From contig NZ_JBBNAC010000001.1 of NCBI RefSeq assembly GCF_037996825.1, forward strand, positions 2,852,001-2,916,000: 64,000 bases of DNA, given 5' to 3'. This document shows positions 18,182-26,615 of the stretch, one piece after another (position 1 is the first letter of the stretch; every line of letters starts with the position of its first letter). Origin of the DNA: Bdellovibrio sp. BCCA (GTDB lineage: Bacteria; Bdellovibrionota; Bdellovibrionia; Bdellovibrionales; Bdellovibrionaceae). A program made the translations under genes and the position numbers. The notes below the pieces were generated by a model. The model saw only the letters and a program-made list of their open reading frames with translations. It was not told where the DNA came from and ran no database searches.

Positions 18182-19416
18182 AGTCCGATGTCCTCTCTCA
18201 TATACATGCCTTCAAAAGAAATCTTACGCATATCCTGATACGCCTGAGCACGAGCCGCTTGTTTGGAGTCGGCAAGGGAGGTAACACCTAAAACGCGACC
18301 TCCTGAATTGACGAGATGATTTTGTTTTTCGCTCACTCCAGCAAAGTAAAGGTCCGACGCCATATTTGCTTTTTCTGGATATGAAATAGGATTTCCTAAA
18401 AGCATTTGTGTTTGCGGATAACCCTGGCTCACGGCCACGACATGAACTGACGTTTTCTTAGAAAGTTCACACGTTTGATTTTTAAGCTCGTGAGTCACGG
18501 CAGATACAATCAATTTTAAAAGATCCGTTTTGATTCTTGGAAGCAACGCCTGCGTTTCAGGATCTCCCATACGCACATTGTATTCGAGAACGTAAATTCC
18601 TTGATCCGTTTTCATAAGACCTGCAAAAAGAAACCCCTGATAAGGCATCTTTTTTGACTCTAAACATGTCAAAGTCTTGGCGAAAATATCACGGATGGTT
18701 TTTTCTTCATCTTGAGAAATAAAATCACAAGGACTATAAGCCCCCATTCCACCGGTGTTTGCACTAAATGGGTCCGGAGTGATGCGCTTGTAGTCGCAGG
18801 CCGTTCCTAACAAAACAAAATCTCTGCCATCACACAGAGCAAAGGCAGAGAGTTCTTTTCCGATCAAACATTCTTCTAATAAAAGAGGATATCCAAACTG
18901 AGTTCCCAATGTTTCGACGGCTTCCATAGCCTTCGCGCGGCTTTCACAAACCCACACACCCTTGCCTTGCGCAAGGCCGTCGGCTTTCACAACCAGAGGC
19001 GATGAGAAGTCATGCTTTTCAACAGCGAGAACTGCATCGGCTTTCGTGTAACTCACCGCACATTTTGCTGTTGGAACCTGCGCATCGTGAAGAATCCCTT
19101 TACAGAAAAGTTTCGAGGACTCCAGTTCAGCGACAGTTCTAGAGGGTGCAAAACAAGGAATGCCTTGCGCCTCCAGATTCTTTTTTAAATCCGAAAGAAT
19201 CGCCGCCTCGGGTCCTACAACAACCAAAGAGACTTTATTTTCAAGACAAAATCTCTCGATCATTTCTGGACTTTCAAAAGGCGCACAAGAAATTCCCACT
19301 TGAGCAATACCGGGATTTCCCGGGCACACCCAAAGCTCTGTCACTAAAGAAGACTCTTTGAGTTTTTTTGCTAAAGCGTGTTCTCTTCCGCCTTTTCCGA
19401 CGACGACGACTTTCAT
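18178..19416 (-). CDS. purD: Phosphoribosylamine-glycine ligase
   Basis: An ATP-grasp enzyme that joins phosphoribosylamine and glycine. I start it at the ATG at 19416, which overlaps the purC stop as ATGA and has GGAG upstream; it gives MKVVVVGKGGREHALAKKL. The protein has 412 residues. Motifs: FAPSRTVAELESSK, VVKADGLAQGKGVWV, SANTGGMGAYSP and EYNVRMGDPETQ. The in-frame start at 19455 would lie inside purC. Confidence 0.97.
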   Translation of the reverse strand: MKVVVVGKGGREHALAKKLKESSLVTELWVCPGNPGIAQVGISCAPFESPEMIERFCLENKVSLVVVGPEAAILSDLKKNLEAQGIPCFAPSRTVAELESSKLFCKGILHDAQVPTAKCAVSYTKADAVLAVEKHDFSSPLVVKADGLAQGKGVWVCESRAKAMEAVETLGTQFGYPLLLEECLIGKELSAFALCDGRDFVLLGTACDYKRITPDPFSANTGGMGAYSPCDFISQDEEKTIRDIFAKTLTCLESKKMPYQGFLFAGLMKTDQGIYVLEYNVRMGDPETQALLPRIKTDLLKLIVSAVTHELKNQTCELSKKTSVHVVAVSQGYPQTQMLLGNPISYPEKANMASDLYFAGVSEKQNHLVNSGGRVLGVTSLADSKQAARAQAYQDMRKISFEGMYMREDIGL

Positions 19417-20450
19417 AAAGACTTCTCCAAAACCTTCTGCGCTTTTTGGTGCCAAAGTTTTAAAGTGAATTCTTCAGAGAAAGGCTTCGTTCTTCCAACA
19501 AGAGCTGCAATTTCATTTGCCAAGGATTGATACAACAATGAACTGACTTCAATCTGCTCTTTGGATAAAGACTTCGGCGTTTCACTTAATTCTTTTACGC
19601 AAATCGCTTTCCAATCCTGCGTTTTTCGTTCTTGCGCCAAATCTTTCGCATTTTTCACAGCATCGCTCCAAGAAGTGTTGCGATAAAGCTGGCGCAGGAA
19701 TTCTTTAGATAAAGGCAGGCCTTCATAAGTTAAACGCAATTCATCAGGACCGATAGAGTCTACAAGAAGGAGCGTCCGTGCTCCAGAGGGTCCTTTATTT
19801 CCAAAAGCATATTCTAATTTTCCATCCCAAAGCTTCACACCAAACGATGCAAAGAGCTTATCAAGCTCCATCGCCACCATTTGTGTCTGCGTACGCAGAT
19901 TTTGCAATTCTTCATGAGACAGAATTTCCATTTCTGCGATTTCTTGACGAGTTAAATAGCGATCCGAGCTTTCAAGTTTTGTTGAGAACTCAATCAACGG
20001 CGGAGTGAAGCTGGCTTCTCCGTTTGGGATTTTCTCTAAACCCAAATCTTCAAGATAATCAGGATTTTTCTTTAGACGCCCTTCCAAAGAATTTCCTTGC
20101 CCTAAGTGTTTTCTGAAAATCACTTCCAAAGGAACAAGACAGTTTGTGGGAACATCCTCATAAATAGAATAATCATATCGGCCTTCAATCCACTTGGGAC
20201 GAAGAACATTGACTGATTGCACTTCGATTGCATTGGCTGCAACAGAAGAAACAAAATGCGACGGAATTCCCTTTTTTGCCAAGTATTCAAAAAAGGAAGC
20301 TGCCATTGAAGCCAAGGCTTCTCCTTTATAGGGAACTTCATCCGGCATCTCCCCCCAATCGAAAATAGAATAACGATTGCTGTATTGAAAAACCAGATGG
20401 GATTCTTTTTTATAAAGATCTTTGACTGAGCCTTTGTAGATTAGTTCCAT
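19413..20450 (-). CDS. purC: SAICAR synthetase
   Basis: Joins CAIR and aspartate using ATP. The protein begins with the family signature IYKGSVKDLYK and continues with RYSIFDWGEMPDEVPYKGEA. RPKWIEGRYDYSIYEDVPTNCLVPLEVIFR and LYRNTSWSDA are further landmarks. At 345 residues it is about 100 longer than the common bacterial enzyme, with an enlarged middle and C-terminus, closer in length to the longer form found in some bacteria and fungi. It overlaps purE and purD. Confidence 0.93.
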   Translation of the reverse strand: MELIYKGSVKDLYKKESHLVFQYSNRYSIFDWGEMPDEVPYKGEALASMAASFFEYLAKKGIPSHFVSSVAANAIEVQSVNVLRPKWIEGRYDYSIYEDVPTNCLVPLEVIFRKHLGQGNSLEGRLKKNPDYLEDLGLEKIPNGEASFTPPLIEFSTKLESSDRYLTRQEIAEMEILSHEELQNLRTQTQMVAMELDKLFASFGVKLWDGKLEYAFGNKGPSGARTLLLVDSIGPDELRLTYEGLPLSKEFLRQLYRNTSWSDAVKNAKDLAQERKTQDWKAICVKELSETPKSLSKEQIEVSSLLYQSLANEIAALVGRTKPFSEEFTLKLWHQKAQKVLEKSL

Positions 20451-21160
20451 GCGCTTTTTCCTGTCTCAACAAGTTTTTTCCATTGAAGAACAAAGTTTCC
20501 GATATTGTTCGCTCCAACCCACGCTCCGGCGTGACGGGCCTTTGCGAAAAAATCCAAAGCGAGATTGGAGCTTGTCAGCTGCACTTTTTCACAGAGGAAT
20601 AAGTTAAGACCATTGACTTTAGGTAGCTCCCAAGGGCTCACGATTTCTCCGACACAGCGATCTTCTGGGGCCGCCGTCCAAATAATTTCTGCCCCACTTT
20701 GAGTTTGAATTTCATCAAGGGCTTTTTGAATCGGCGAATAAGATTCCAGATTGCGATTCCAGTGCAGATAGATTTTATCTGAAGGAAGATTTTTCCAACG
20801 TAAAAGCAGATCAGCAATGCTGCCGGCGTTTTCTTCTGTGACCGCCATTACTGGGACACCTTTTGGCATCTGTACAATAGACAAGAATGAATCCAGCCCT
20901 GCAAAAGCTCCATTTACTGCAATTCCGAAAACAGGTTTATTTGTTAACGAAGCCACAACTCCCGGTAAGTGAGCCGCAAGACCTGCTCCTGCGACAAAAA
21001 CATCGGCTCCGCAGCCTTTCACGATTTCATGAACTCGGTCTGGATTTCTGTGAGCCGAAGCGACTTCCATTTTAACTTCGCCACATTTTTCCAATGATCG
21101 ACATAAAGGACCATACACACGTTCATCACTGGCACTGCCAAAAAGAACTTGAATCTTCAT
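20441..21160 (-). CDS. purE: PurE-type AIR carboxylase / CAIR mutase with a C-terminal extension
   Basis: Residues 1 to about 150 are a PurE fold: VLFGSASDERVYGP, ASAHRNPDRVHEIV and AGAGLAAHLPGVVAS, the pattern of class I PurE, which normally works on N5-CAIR made by PurK. From about 155 to 239 there is an additional region of about 85 residues (WTAAPEDRCVGEIVSPWELP, then LALDFFAKARHAGAWVGANN) that I do not recognise. No purK is present in this operon. Either PurK lies elsewhere, or the extension contributes to the reaction; the latter is speculation. Confidence 0.9.
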   Translation of the reverse strand: MKIQVLFGSASDERVYGPLCRSLEKCGEVKMEVASAHRNPDRVHEIVKGCGADVFVAGAGLAAHLPGVVASLTNKPVFGIAVNGAFAGLDSFLSIVQMPKGVPVMAVTEENAGSIADLLLRWKNLPSDKIYLHWNRNLESYSPIQKALDEIQTQSGAEIIWTAAPEDRCVGEIVSPWELPKVNGLNLFLCEKVQLTSSNLALDFFAKARHAGAWVGANNIGNFVLQWKKLVETGKSAWN

Positions 21161-22614
21161 AGAGGCACCTCATTTTTTCCATCACCGCCAATATTTGTCT
21201 TGCGGGTTTTCATAAATTTTTCGGTTGAAACTGGAACGGGATAATCACCGTCTAAACAAGCACTGCAAAGATCCTTAAGACCAATGCCTTCTTTCAGACG
21301 ATTTAACGGCAAAAAGACAAGACCATCGACCTCAAGAATTTTCGCCACTTCTTCTTCGCTCTTTTTATGAGCGACCAGAGCTTCGCCCTCTGGGAAATCA
21401 ATGCCATAAAAACAGGGATGACGAATTGGAGGACACGTCGAAGCGAGATAAACTTTCTCAGCGCCTGCTTCGCGCAGAAGACGAATGATGCGGGCTGAAG
21501 TTGTACCTCTCACGATACTGTCATCAACCAAAAGAACTTTTTTCCCGCGGATTTCACTTTCCACCGGAGACAGTTTTAAGTTCACCATCATCTTGCGCAA
21601 TTCAGGTTGGTTGACTATGAAACTGCGTTGCACATAACGGTTCTTAATTAAAACTTCGCGATAAGGTTTTTCCAAAACTTCGGCTAAACGACACGCAGCC
21701 GCACGTGAGGTGTCCGGCACAGGAGCCACCACATCCACATCAAGGCCCTTGGCGATACATTCTTCCGCTAAAATTTTTCCTAAATTCAAACGCACTTCAT
21801 AGACAGGACGCCCGTGCCATTCTGTTTCTGATCCTGCAAAATAGATCCATTCAAACATACAAGGACGAGCTTTTTTCTCACTTAACAAAAACGAATGAAG
21901 ATTGAGATCCCGGTCGACAAGAACCAATTCACCAGGACGCAGATCGCGCCAGTATTCAAAGCCTAAGCCGAAAAAAACCTGTTTTTCAGAGGCAAAACAG
22001 TAACTGTACTTATCCCCTTTTTTCTTTCGTCCAATCAGCAACGGTCTGATTCCGTTGGCATCACAGAAAGCGAACATACCTTGCTCTGCAAGCATTCCGA
22101 TAGCGCTGTAGGCACCTTGGACTTGCTCTAAAAGTTCTTTCACGGAGGCCGCTAGATTTTCCGGAATGTTTTGCAGTTCTTTACGTGAAGCAAGTCCTAC
22201 GGCTGTCATATGCAAAAGAATTTCAAGATCGTTACGGCTGAAAGTCCAACGCAGTTTGCGATTGCGAAGGTAATCCACGACTTCGTCATAATTAGTGACA
22301 TTTCCGTTGTGAATCATGCCTATACCATAAGGATAGCTTAAGAACAGCGGCTGCAAATCTTCTTTATCAACAGTGCCAATTGTCGAGTAGCGCGTGTGTC
22401 CCAACGCCATGGAACCTTTAAGGCGTTGCATGCGCTCGGGAGTGAAAACATCTTCGACCAGCCCCAAATCTTTTTCGAGATGAAACTGCGAGCGTTCAAA
22501 ATCATAGCTAAGAATTCCAGCCGCGTCCTGACCGCGATGCTGAAGAGCAAATAATGCGGGATAGAGTTTTTCGCCTGCTTTTTCTTCACCGATCAGACCA
22601 ACAACTCCACACAT
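21157..22614 (-). CDS. purF: Amidophosphoribosyltransferase
   Basis: First committed step of purine synthesis, making phosphoribosylamine from PRPP and glutamine. The protein has 485 residues. The N-terminal nucleophile is Cys2 (MCGVVGLIGEE, with no propeptide). LQHRGQDAAGI, LGHTRYSTIG and MIHNGNVTNYDE are glutaminase motifs, and VLLVDDSIVRGTTSARII is the PRPP-binding loop. The Cys residues CPPIRHPCFYGIDFP and LCSACLDGDYP suggest an iron-sulfur cluster, as in the Bacillus type. It is the first gene of the operon and is preceded by a leader terminator. Confidence 0.97.
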   Translation of the reverse strand: MCGVVGLIGEEKAGEKLYPALFALQHRGQDAAGILSYDFERSQFHLEKDLGLVEDVFTPERMQRLKGSMALGHTRYSTIGTVDKEDLQPLFLSYPYGIGMIHNGNVTNYDEVVDYLRNRKLRWTFSRNDLEILLHMTAVGLASRKELQNIPENLAASVKELLEQVQGAYSAIGMLAEQGMFAFCDANGIRPLLIGRKKKGDKYSYCFASEKQVFFGLGFEYWRDLRPGELVLVDRDLNLHSFLLSEKKARPCMFEWIYFAGSETEWHGRPVYEVRLNLGKILAEECIAKGLDVDVVAPVPDTSRAAACRLAEVLEKPYREVLIKNRYVQRSFIVNQPELRKMMVNLKLSPVESEIRGKKVLLVDDSIVRGTTSARIIRLLREAGAEKVYLASTCPPIRHPCFYGIDFPEGEALVAHKKSEEEVAKILEVDGLVFLPLNRLKEGIGLKDLCSACLDGDYPVPVSTEKFMKTRKTNIGGDGKNEVPL

Positions 22615-22629
22615 CGGCTACACTCCCTT

Positions 22630-22663
22630 GAAAAAACAAAACGGCGTCACATGGACGCCGTTT
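22630..22663 (-). terminator. Intrinsic terminator just upstream of purF (possible attenuator)
   Basis: AAACGGCGTC (22639-22648) pairs perfectly with GACGCCGTTT (22654-22663) around a five-base loop, and on the minus strand a run of T follows. It ends about 16 bases before the purF ATG, so it either terminates a leader RNA under control or marks the end of an upstream transcript. No other complete minus-strand gene ends close to it; the LysR gene ends about 230 bases upstream. Confidence 0.85.
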
Positions 22664-22866
22664 AATTTATTAATATCGATATTCAATTTTTTTTGGTGAC
22701 ACTTCGGGTATTCGGACACACGAAGCGGACTTCCTCCCGACGGAGGCCAGTAGAGCACTTTTTTCCTTAAGAATGATTCTAAGAACACTCGCTGAGCCAT
22801 ACTCTCTCAAACTCAAAAGTTATGATTGGATGGCCAAGGCTATCGACCGTGACAGAGTTTGGTCAA
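22664..22866 (-). promoter_or_regulatory. Structured leader of the purine operon
   Basis: Before the terminator lie two hairpins: CCTCC/GGAGG at 22746-22733 and CGCTTCG/CGAAGTG at 22727-22700. A possible -35 TTGACC is at 22866-22861, with only weak -10 matches. A 60-codon open frame (22800-22618) starts after GAGAGAGT, runs through both hairpins and the terminator, and stops three bases before the purF ATG; it could be a leader peptide or chance. I see no match to the purine, ZTP, PRPP or ppGpp riboswitch signatures I know. Confidence 0.4.
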
Positions 22867-22890
22867 GAGCCCTAACACAATCCTAACAAT

Positions 22891-23775
22891 TCAACTCTTT
22901 GCGTCTTTGAACTGCTTCAGCAAGTAATCCAGAAATACCTTCTTACGCTTATCTATTAATATTTGTTCGTGGCAAATCAAATAAAGCGTCTGCGGCTTTT
23001 TGTCCTGCTCAACAATTTCTACATATCCTTTTTCCACGGCGCGAACCGCGCTGGTTTTCGGAATGACGGACATGCCATGTTGTTTGCGAACTAGGTCAAT
23101 AATGGCGCCGTGAGAGTTCACACTGGAAAGATAGCGCACCTTGGACATTTCCGTTTTATTTAAATGTCTCTCGAGAAACCCTTTTAAATAGAGATCGTTT
23201 TCACGATAGCCGATAAAATTATACCGCTCCTGCTTTCGCCAATTTGCCGCAGCTTTCTTATCTGCAATCATGACAGGGATATCCTGAGTCACCGCAAAGG
23301 CCTTCACGGATTTGCGCTCACTCAACTCATAGACAAATCCAAAATCCAGAATTCCCTTAGCAACCTGATCATTCACTAGGGACGTTGACATTAGGGAGAC
23401 GTGAATTGTGGACTCTGGGTGAACTTCTAAGAACTGAGCGACCTTAGGGAGAAGCAAAAGCTGGCCAGCCTCGTACATGCTTCCCATCCGGATATTGATT
23501 TTCAAGAGGGTACTATTTTCACTTCTGTCTAAAATTAGAACTCTTTTGATTTCTTCGACAAGAGGCCCGAGTTTCCGCTTCAGCTCCAAGCCTTCCGGCG
23601 ACAAAGCCACACTTTTCTTAGAACGCAGGAAAAGAGCATATCCTAAATTCTCCTCCAGCATTTTAATTTGCCGTGAGACCACGGGTTGCGCCGTATTGAG
23701 GATTTTGGCCGTCTCGCTAAAGTTTAAATTCTCGGAAAGCACCACAAAAGTTTCCAGGAAATTCCAGTTGAGCAT
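22891..23775 (-). CDS. LysR-family transcriptional regulator
   Basis: A protein of 294 residues. The N-terminal winged helix-turn-helix is typical: FVVLSENLNFSETAKILNTA, QPVVSRQIKMLEENLGYALF, then a linker helix. The effector domain runs from about 90 to the end and contains an LVRKQHGMSVIPKT stretch. It is divergent from the exported protein and Fic gene at 23914, so it probably controls them and itself from the shared A+T-rich region. The ligand is unknown. Confidence 0.92.
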   Translation of the reverse strand: MLNWNFLETFVVLSENLNFSETAKILNTAQPVVSRQIKMLEENLGYALFLRSKKSVALSPEGLELKRKLGPLVEEIKRVLILDRSENSTLLKINIRMGSMYEAGQLLLLPKVAQFLEVHPESTIHVSLMSTSLVNDQVAKGILDFGFVYELSERKSVKAFAVTQDIPVMIADKKAAANWRKQERYNFIGYRENDLYLKGFLERHLNKTEMSKVRYLSSVNSHGAIIDLVRKQHGMSVIPKTSAVRAVEKGYVEIVEQDKKPQTLYLICHEQILIDKRKKVFLDYLLKQFKDAKS

Positions 23776-23913
23776 CGCAAACCTCGTCTAAAAAGCCTGT
23801 CTTTAATATATATCAAAATTGTATATATTAAATGTTTTTATTCTATTATTATATTTACTTCCTATCGTGTATAAGACTCCTGAAACCCAACATTTCCCCT
23901 CTAAGGAGTTTTT

Positions 23914-24516
23914 ATGAAAAAGGAACTTTTAGCGAGCGTATTGACTTTGACTGCAGGTATGGCAAGCACAGTGAGCTTTCCACAACAGGCTCTTGCAAGA
24001 TCCACCATCGTGGAGCAACAATTTGCAAAGACATTCAAATTAAAATTGGACCTGCAAGCTCGTCACACCAACGACAAAGGCGAAGTGATCCTGGGCCACA
24101 TCTACTTGTACCTGCAACAAGAACCCATGACTCCGACTTACAGCAACTTGCTTCACGGTGAAATGACAGGCTCTTTGTACTTTGAAAGCGATGAATACAC
24201 ACACAGCTATCAAGATCATCAGTACAAAACAATCGTGCCTTTGACAGGTGATGACGGCGAAGTTCTTTTGGATATGACGAACAAAGATAAAAAGAACGGC
24301 AACAAATATCAAATCTACGGTTGCAACTCGACGCAAACTTTGTGTTCAGCTGACAGCTACGAAGTGGAAATCTTGACCAACAAAACAGCGAACATGACTT
24401 TGAAAATCGCTGCTGATTTGAAAGTTGAAATCAATCACATTTACAACGATGGGAAGTCAGAGTGGCTTTCTTTCGGCTACGACATTCCAATGGTTGAAGC
24501 ACCAGTAGAAAAATAA
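23914..24516 (+). CDS. Exported protein of unknown function, coupled to Fic gene
   Basis: A protein of 200 residues. A signal peptide of about 28 residues ends near QALARS. The rest is polar with short beta-like stretches and one Cys pair (YGCNSTQTLCSAD). I recognise no domain. AAGGAG precedes the ATG. Its stop overlaps the Fic start (TAATG), so the two are probably made together, even though this one appears to be secreted and Fic lacks a signal. It faces the LysR gene. Confidence 0.8.
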   Translation: MKKELLASVLTLTAGMASTVSFPQQALARSTIVEQQFAKTFKLKLDLQARHTNDKGEVILGHIYLYLQQEPMTPTYSNLLHGEMTGSLYFESDEYTHSYQDHQYKTIVPLTGDDGEVLLDMTNKDKKNGNKYQIYGCNSTQTLCSADSYEVEILTNKTANMTLKIAADLKVEINHIYNDGKSEWLSFGYDIPMVEAPVEK

Positions 24517-25202
24517 TGTCTGACTTTATCGAGCGTCTTTCCAGAAAACCAACGGATTCTGAATCTGCCGAGATTCAAAAGCAGTTGGATATTCTCGAAG
24601 AGCTCCGTCAAAAAACCGAAGACCTTCCCGCTGAAAAATGGCAGGAAGGTCTTTTGCGTTTAGCACCCTTTCGTCTGAAATCCTCAGGCACACTTAAAAA
24701 AGGCGACGTCGAAAGCTGGCAGCAGGCTAATATTTATGTCGCTCAAAAAATTCAGACGGATCAGCTTCCCAGTTGGGAAGACATCATGCAGATCAATGCT
24801 CTTCTTCTTGGAAAACCCCAGGGCACTTTGCGCGAAAAACGAATCTTTTTAGGCCCCATTGAAGCTTGTCCCTTGGAAGATCTAGAAAACGCTCTTGATG
24901 GTTTCAAAGAAATTTTAAATCTGAAGTCGGATTCCAATCCCTTGATTCAAGCCGCTCTTTGCCAGTATTGGCTTGTCAGCATTCATCCTTTTGACGACGC
25001 TAACGGCAGAACCTCTGTTTTATTGACCGATTGGATTCTGGGAGCCCACGGATATTTGCCCATGAGCTTTGCGACAAAACTGGATGCGATCGTTGCGAGT
25101 CTTTCGGATGGCCGGGCTTCTGCAACTCCAGGAAATGCTATTCTTAAACTTATCAACAACGTTCAACGCAGTTATCGACTGATTCTGAATGAGGCGCCTT
25201 AG
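24516..25202 (+). CDS. Fic-family protein (predicted AMP- or NMP-transferase)
   Basis: Fic enzymes attach AMP or related groups to protein hydroxyls. The protein has 228 residues. The core motif HPFDDANGRTS fits the consensus HxFx(D/E)(G/A)N(G/K)R, with the catalytic His, the metal-binding Asp and the phosphate-binding Arg all present. The flap is around GTLREKRIFLGP. I do not see a clear inhibitory (S/T)xxxE(G/N) helix, so regulation may come from a partner. Its end overlaps the antiporter gene on the other strand by 50 bases. The target is unknown. Confidence 0.92.
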   Translation: MSDFIERLSRKPTDSESAEIQKQLDILEELRQKTEDLPAEKWQEGLLRLAPFRLKSSGTLKKGDVESWQQANIYVAQKIQTDQLPSWEDIMQINALLLGKPQGTLREKRIFLGPIEACPLEDLENALDGFKEILNLKSDSNPLIQAALCQYWLVSIHPFDDANGRTSVLLTDWILGAHGYLPMSFATKLDAIVASLSDGRASATPGNAILKLINNVQRSYRLILNEAP

Positions 25203-26559
25203 CCTTTCGCACGAGTGGTACCGCCATCAATGATGTGATGATGCCAACTAGAACCAATCCCGCAAAAGAAGCTCCATCAATCAGCCCAGCCCGATAAGCA
25301 AAATGCGCCGCCAAAACTTCCATCGCTCCTCGGGCGTTTAGAAGAACAGCCAGGTCCATGGCGCTTTGATGAGGTTCTCCGGCACAGCGTGAAGCCACGT
25401 AAGTTCCCAGACTCTTTGTCACAATGGCCACAGCCAATAGAGTTAAGAACACCGGCAATGAGAATAGCTCAACGATATCCACCTTCCAACCCAGTCCAAC
25501 AAAGAAGAAGGGAGCTAGTCCCCACATCTGCAAATTCAGAATGGCCGGAGTCATCTGCAAAGTCTTAAAGCGTCCGACAGCAAGACCTACGAAAAATGCA
25601 AGCACCACCCAGTGACTGAGGACCCAAGCTTTGATGTCCTGTTTTGGTAAAAGAAAAATTAAAATAATCCACGGACAGATATCACAAAGACTTGCTAGCG
25701 TAATTGTTCGCTTCGCCAGAAGAGTTCCGTAAAGACCTTTTTCTTTGAGAAGCTGAATTGCCACGGGCAAAGCGGAAATTCCCATCGCCAAGGCTAGAAA
25801 CATTTTCTGTCCCAGCAAGAAATAACCCACAACACATGGAAAAACAAAAGAACCGACAAAGAGAATGGAATAAAAACGCACGTCTCTTTTTAGATTTAAA
25901 AAACGCATTTCCCATCCTGCAAAAAACAAAAAGAGTCCGCCCGCGGCCTGAGAAACGGAGGAGAACCAAGAAGGCATGCCCACATTGAAAAGTGAAGGAC
26001 CCAAGAGAATGCCTAAAACAATCCACCCTACAAATTTCATTGCCTCAGTCTTATTCGAATTTTTGGATTTGCGGTAGGCAAACCACCCCAGCGAGACAAA
26101 TGAAAACAACATCGCCAAGGCAACGGAAATTTTTCCGTCTGTGGTGCCTTCTTGAGCGGATTTAAGTCCCAGATAGAAAATCAAAGTTTTGACTATGAAT
26201 AGGGCCTGCAAAAGAATCCAAATGTAAGAAAAAAGTTCCCAGAAAATAATCTGCTCTTCCGTGCGCGGCTTCTTTTCTTTTTTTCCCAGACGATGCTCGC
26301 CCCAAAAACCCTGATGAAAATCGCGGACAACTTCAGTCCACGCATTTTTATAATCGTCCCTTGAATTTCCGCGAAGCTCTGCCGCCAATTTTTCCATAGC
26401 GACACGACGAAATTTCACAATGGAAATTTTCGCCCAGTGCCCGCCCGCACTGAGCCAAAGATCTTTTCCAATGGACGCTTCTAACTCCGTTAAAAACGTC
26501 GCCCCCTCGGGTGAGATCTCGCGGTGTTTTTCAAATTCCTCAATAAGGGTCGTACTCAT
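25153..26559 (-). CDS. CPA2-type cation/proton antiporter with an N-terminal soluble domain
   Basis: A protein of 468 residues starting at the ATG at 26559 (MSTTLIEEFEK). The first about 105 residues are soluble and charged, and not part of the usual transporter. Two membrane helices follow, then the antiporter core from about 160: VGWIVLGILLGPSLFNVG, AAGGLFLFFAGWEMRFLNLK, and the C-terminal LNARGAMEVLAAHFAYRAGLI, typical of KefB/NhaS-like antiporters. Probable role is sodium or potassium/proton exchange; ion specificity is unknown. No TrkA/RCK domain is present. Confidence 0.88.
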   Translation of the reverse strand: MSTTLIEEFEKHREISPEGATFLTELEASIGKDLWLSAGGHWAKISIVKFRRVAMEKLAAELRGNSRDDYKNAWTEVVRDFHQGFWGEHRLGKKEKKPRTEEQIIFWELFSYIWILLQALFIVKTLIFYLGLKSAQEGTTDGKISVALAMLFSFVSLGWFAYRKSKNSNKTEAMKFVGWIVLGILLGPSLFNVGMPSWFSSVSQAAGGLFLFFAGWEMRFLNLKRDVRFYSILFVGSFVFPCVVGYFLLGQKMFLALAMGISALPVAIQLLKEKGLYGTLLAKRTITLASLCDICPWIILIFLLPKQDIKAWVLSHWVVLAFFVGLAVGRFKTLQMTPAILNLQMWGLAPFFFVGLGWKVDIVELFSLPVFLTLLAVAIVTKSLGTYVASRCAGEPHQSAMDLAVLLNARGAMEVLAAHFAYRAGLIDGASFAGLVLVGIITSLMAVPLVRKAKAPHSESVDNCVERC

Positions 26560-26615
26560 AACTTTCTTTATCTTAGTTTGTGAAATGCGCCAACGTCCAG
26601 TATGATGGCACTGCA

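Noticed and set aside
22664-22760. RNase P-like GGAGGAAGTCCG in the purF leader
   Set aside because: The short match is to one conserved segment only. The rest of the RNase P core is missing and the region is too short.
22618-22800. 60-codon minus-strand frame before purF
   Set aside because: Not listed as a gene: it crosses two hairpins and a terminator and its composition is not protein-like. It is kept only as a possible leader peptide in the purF finding.
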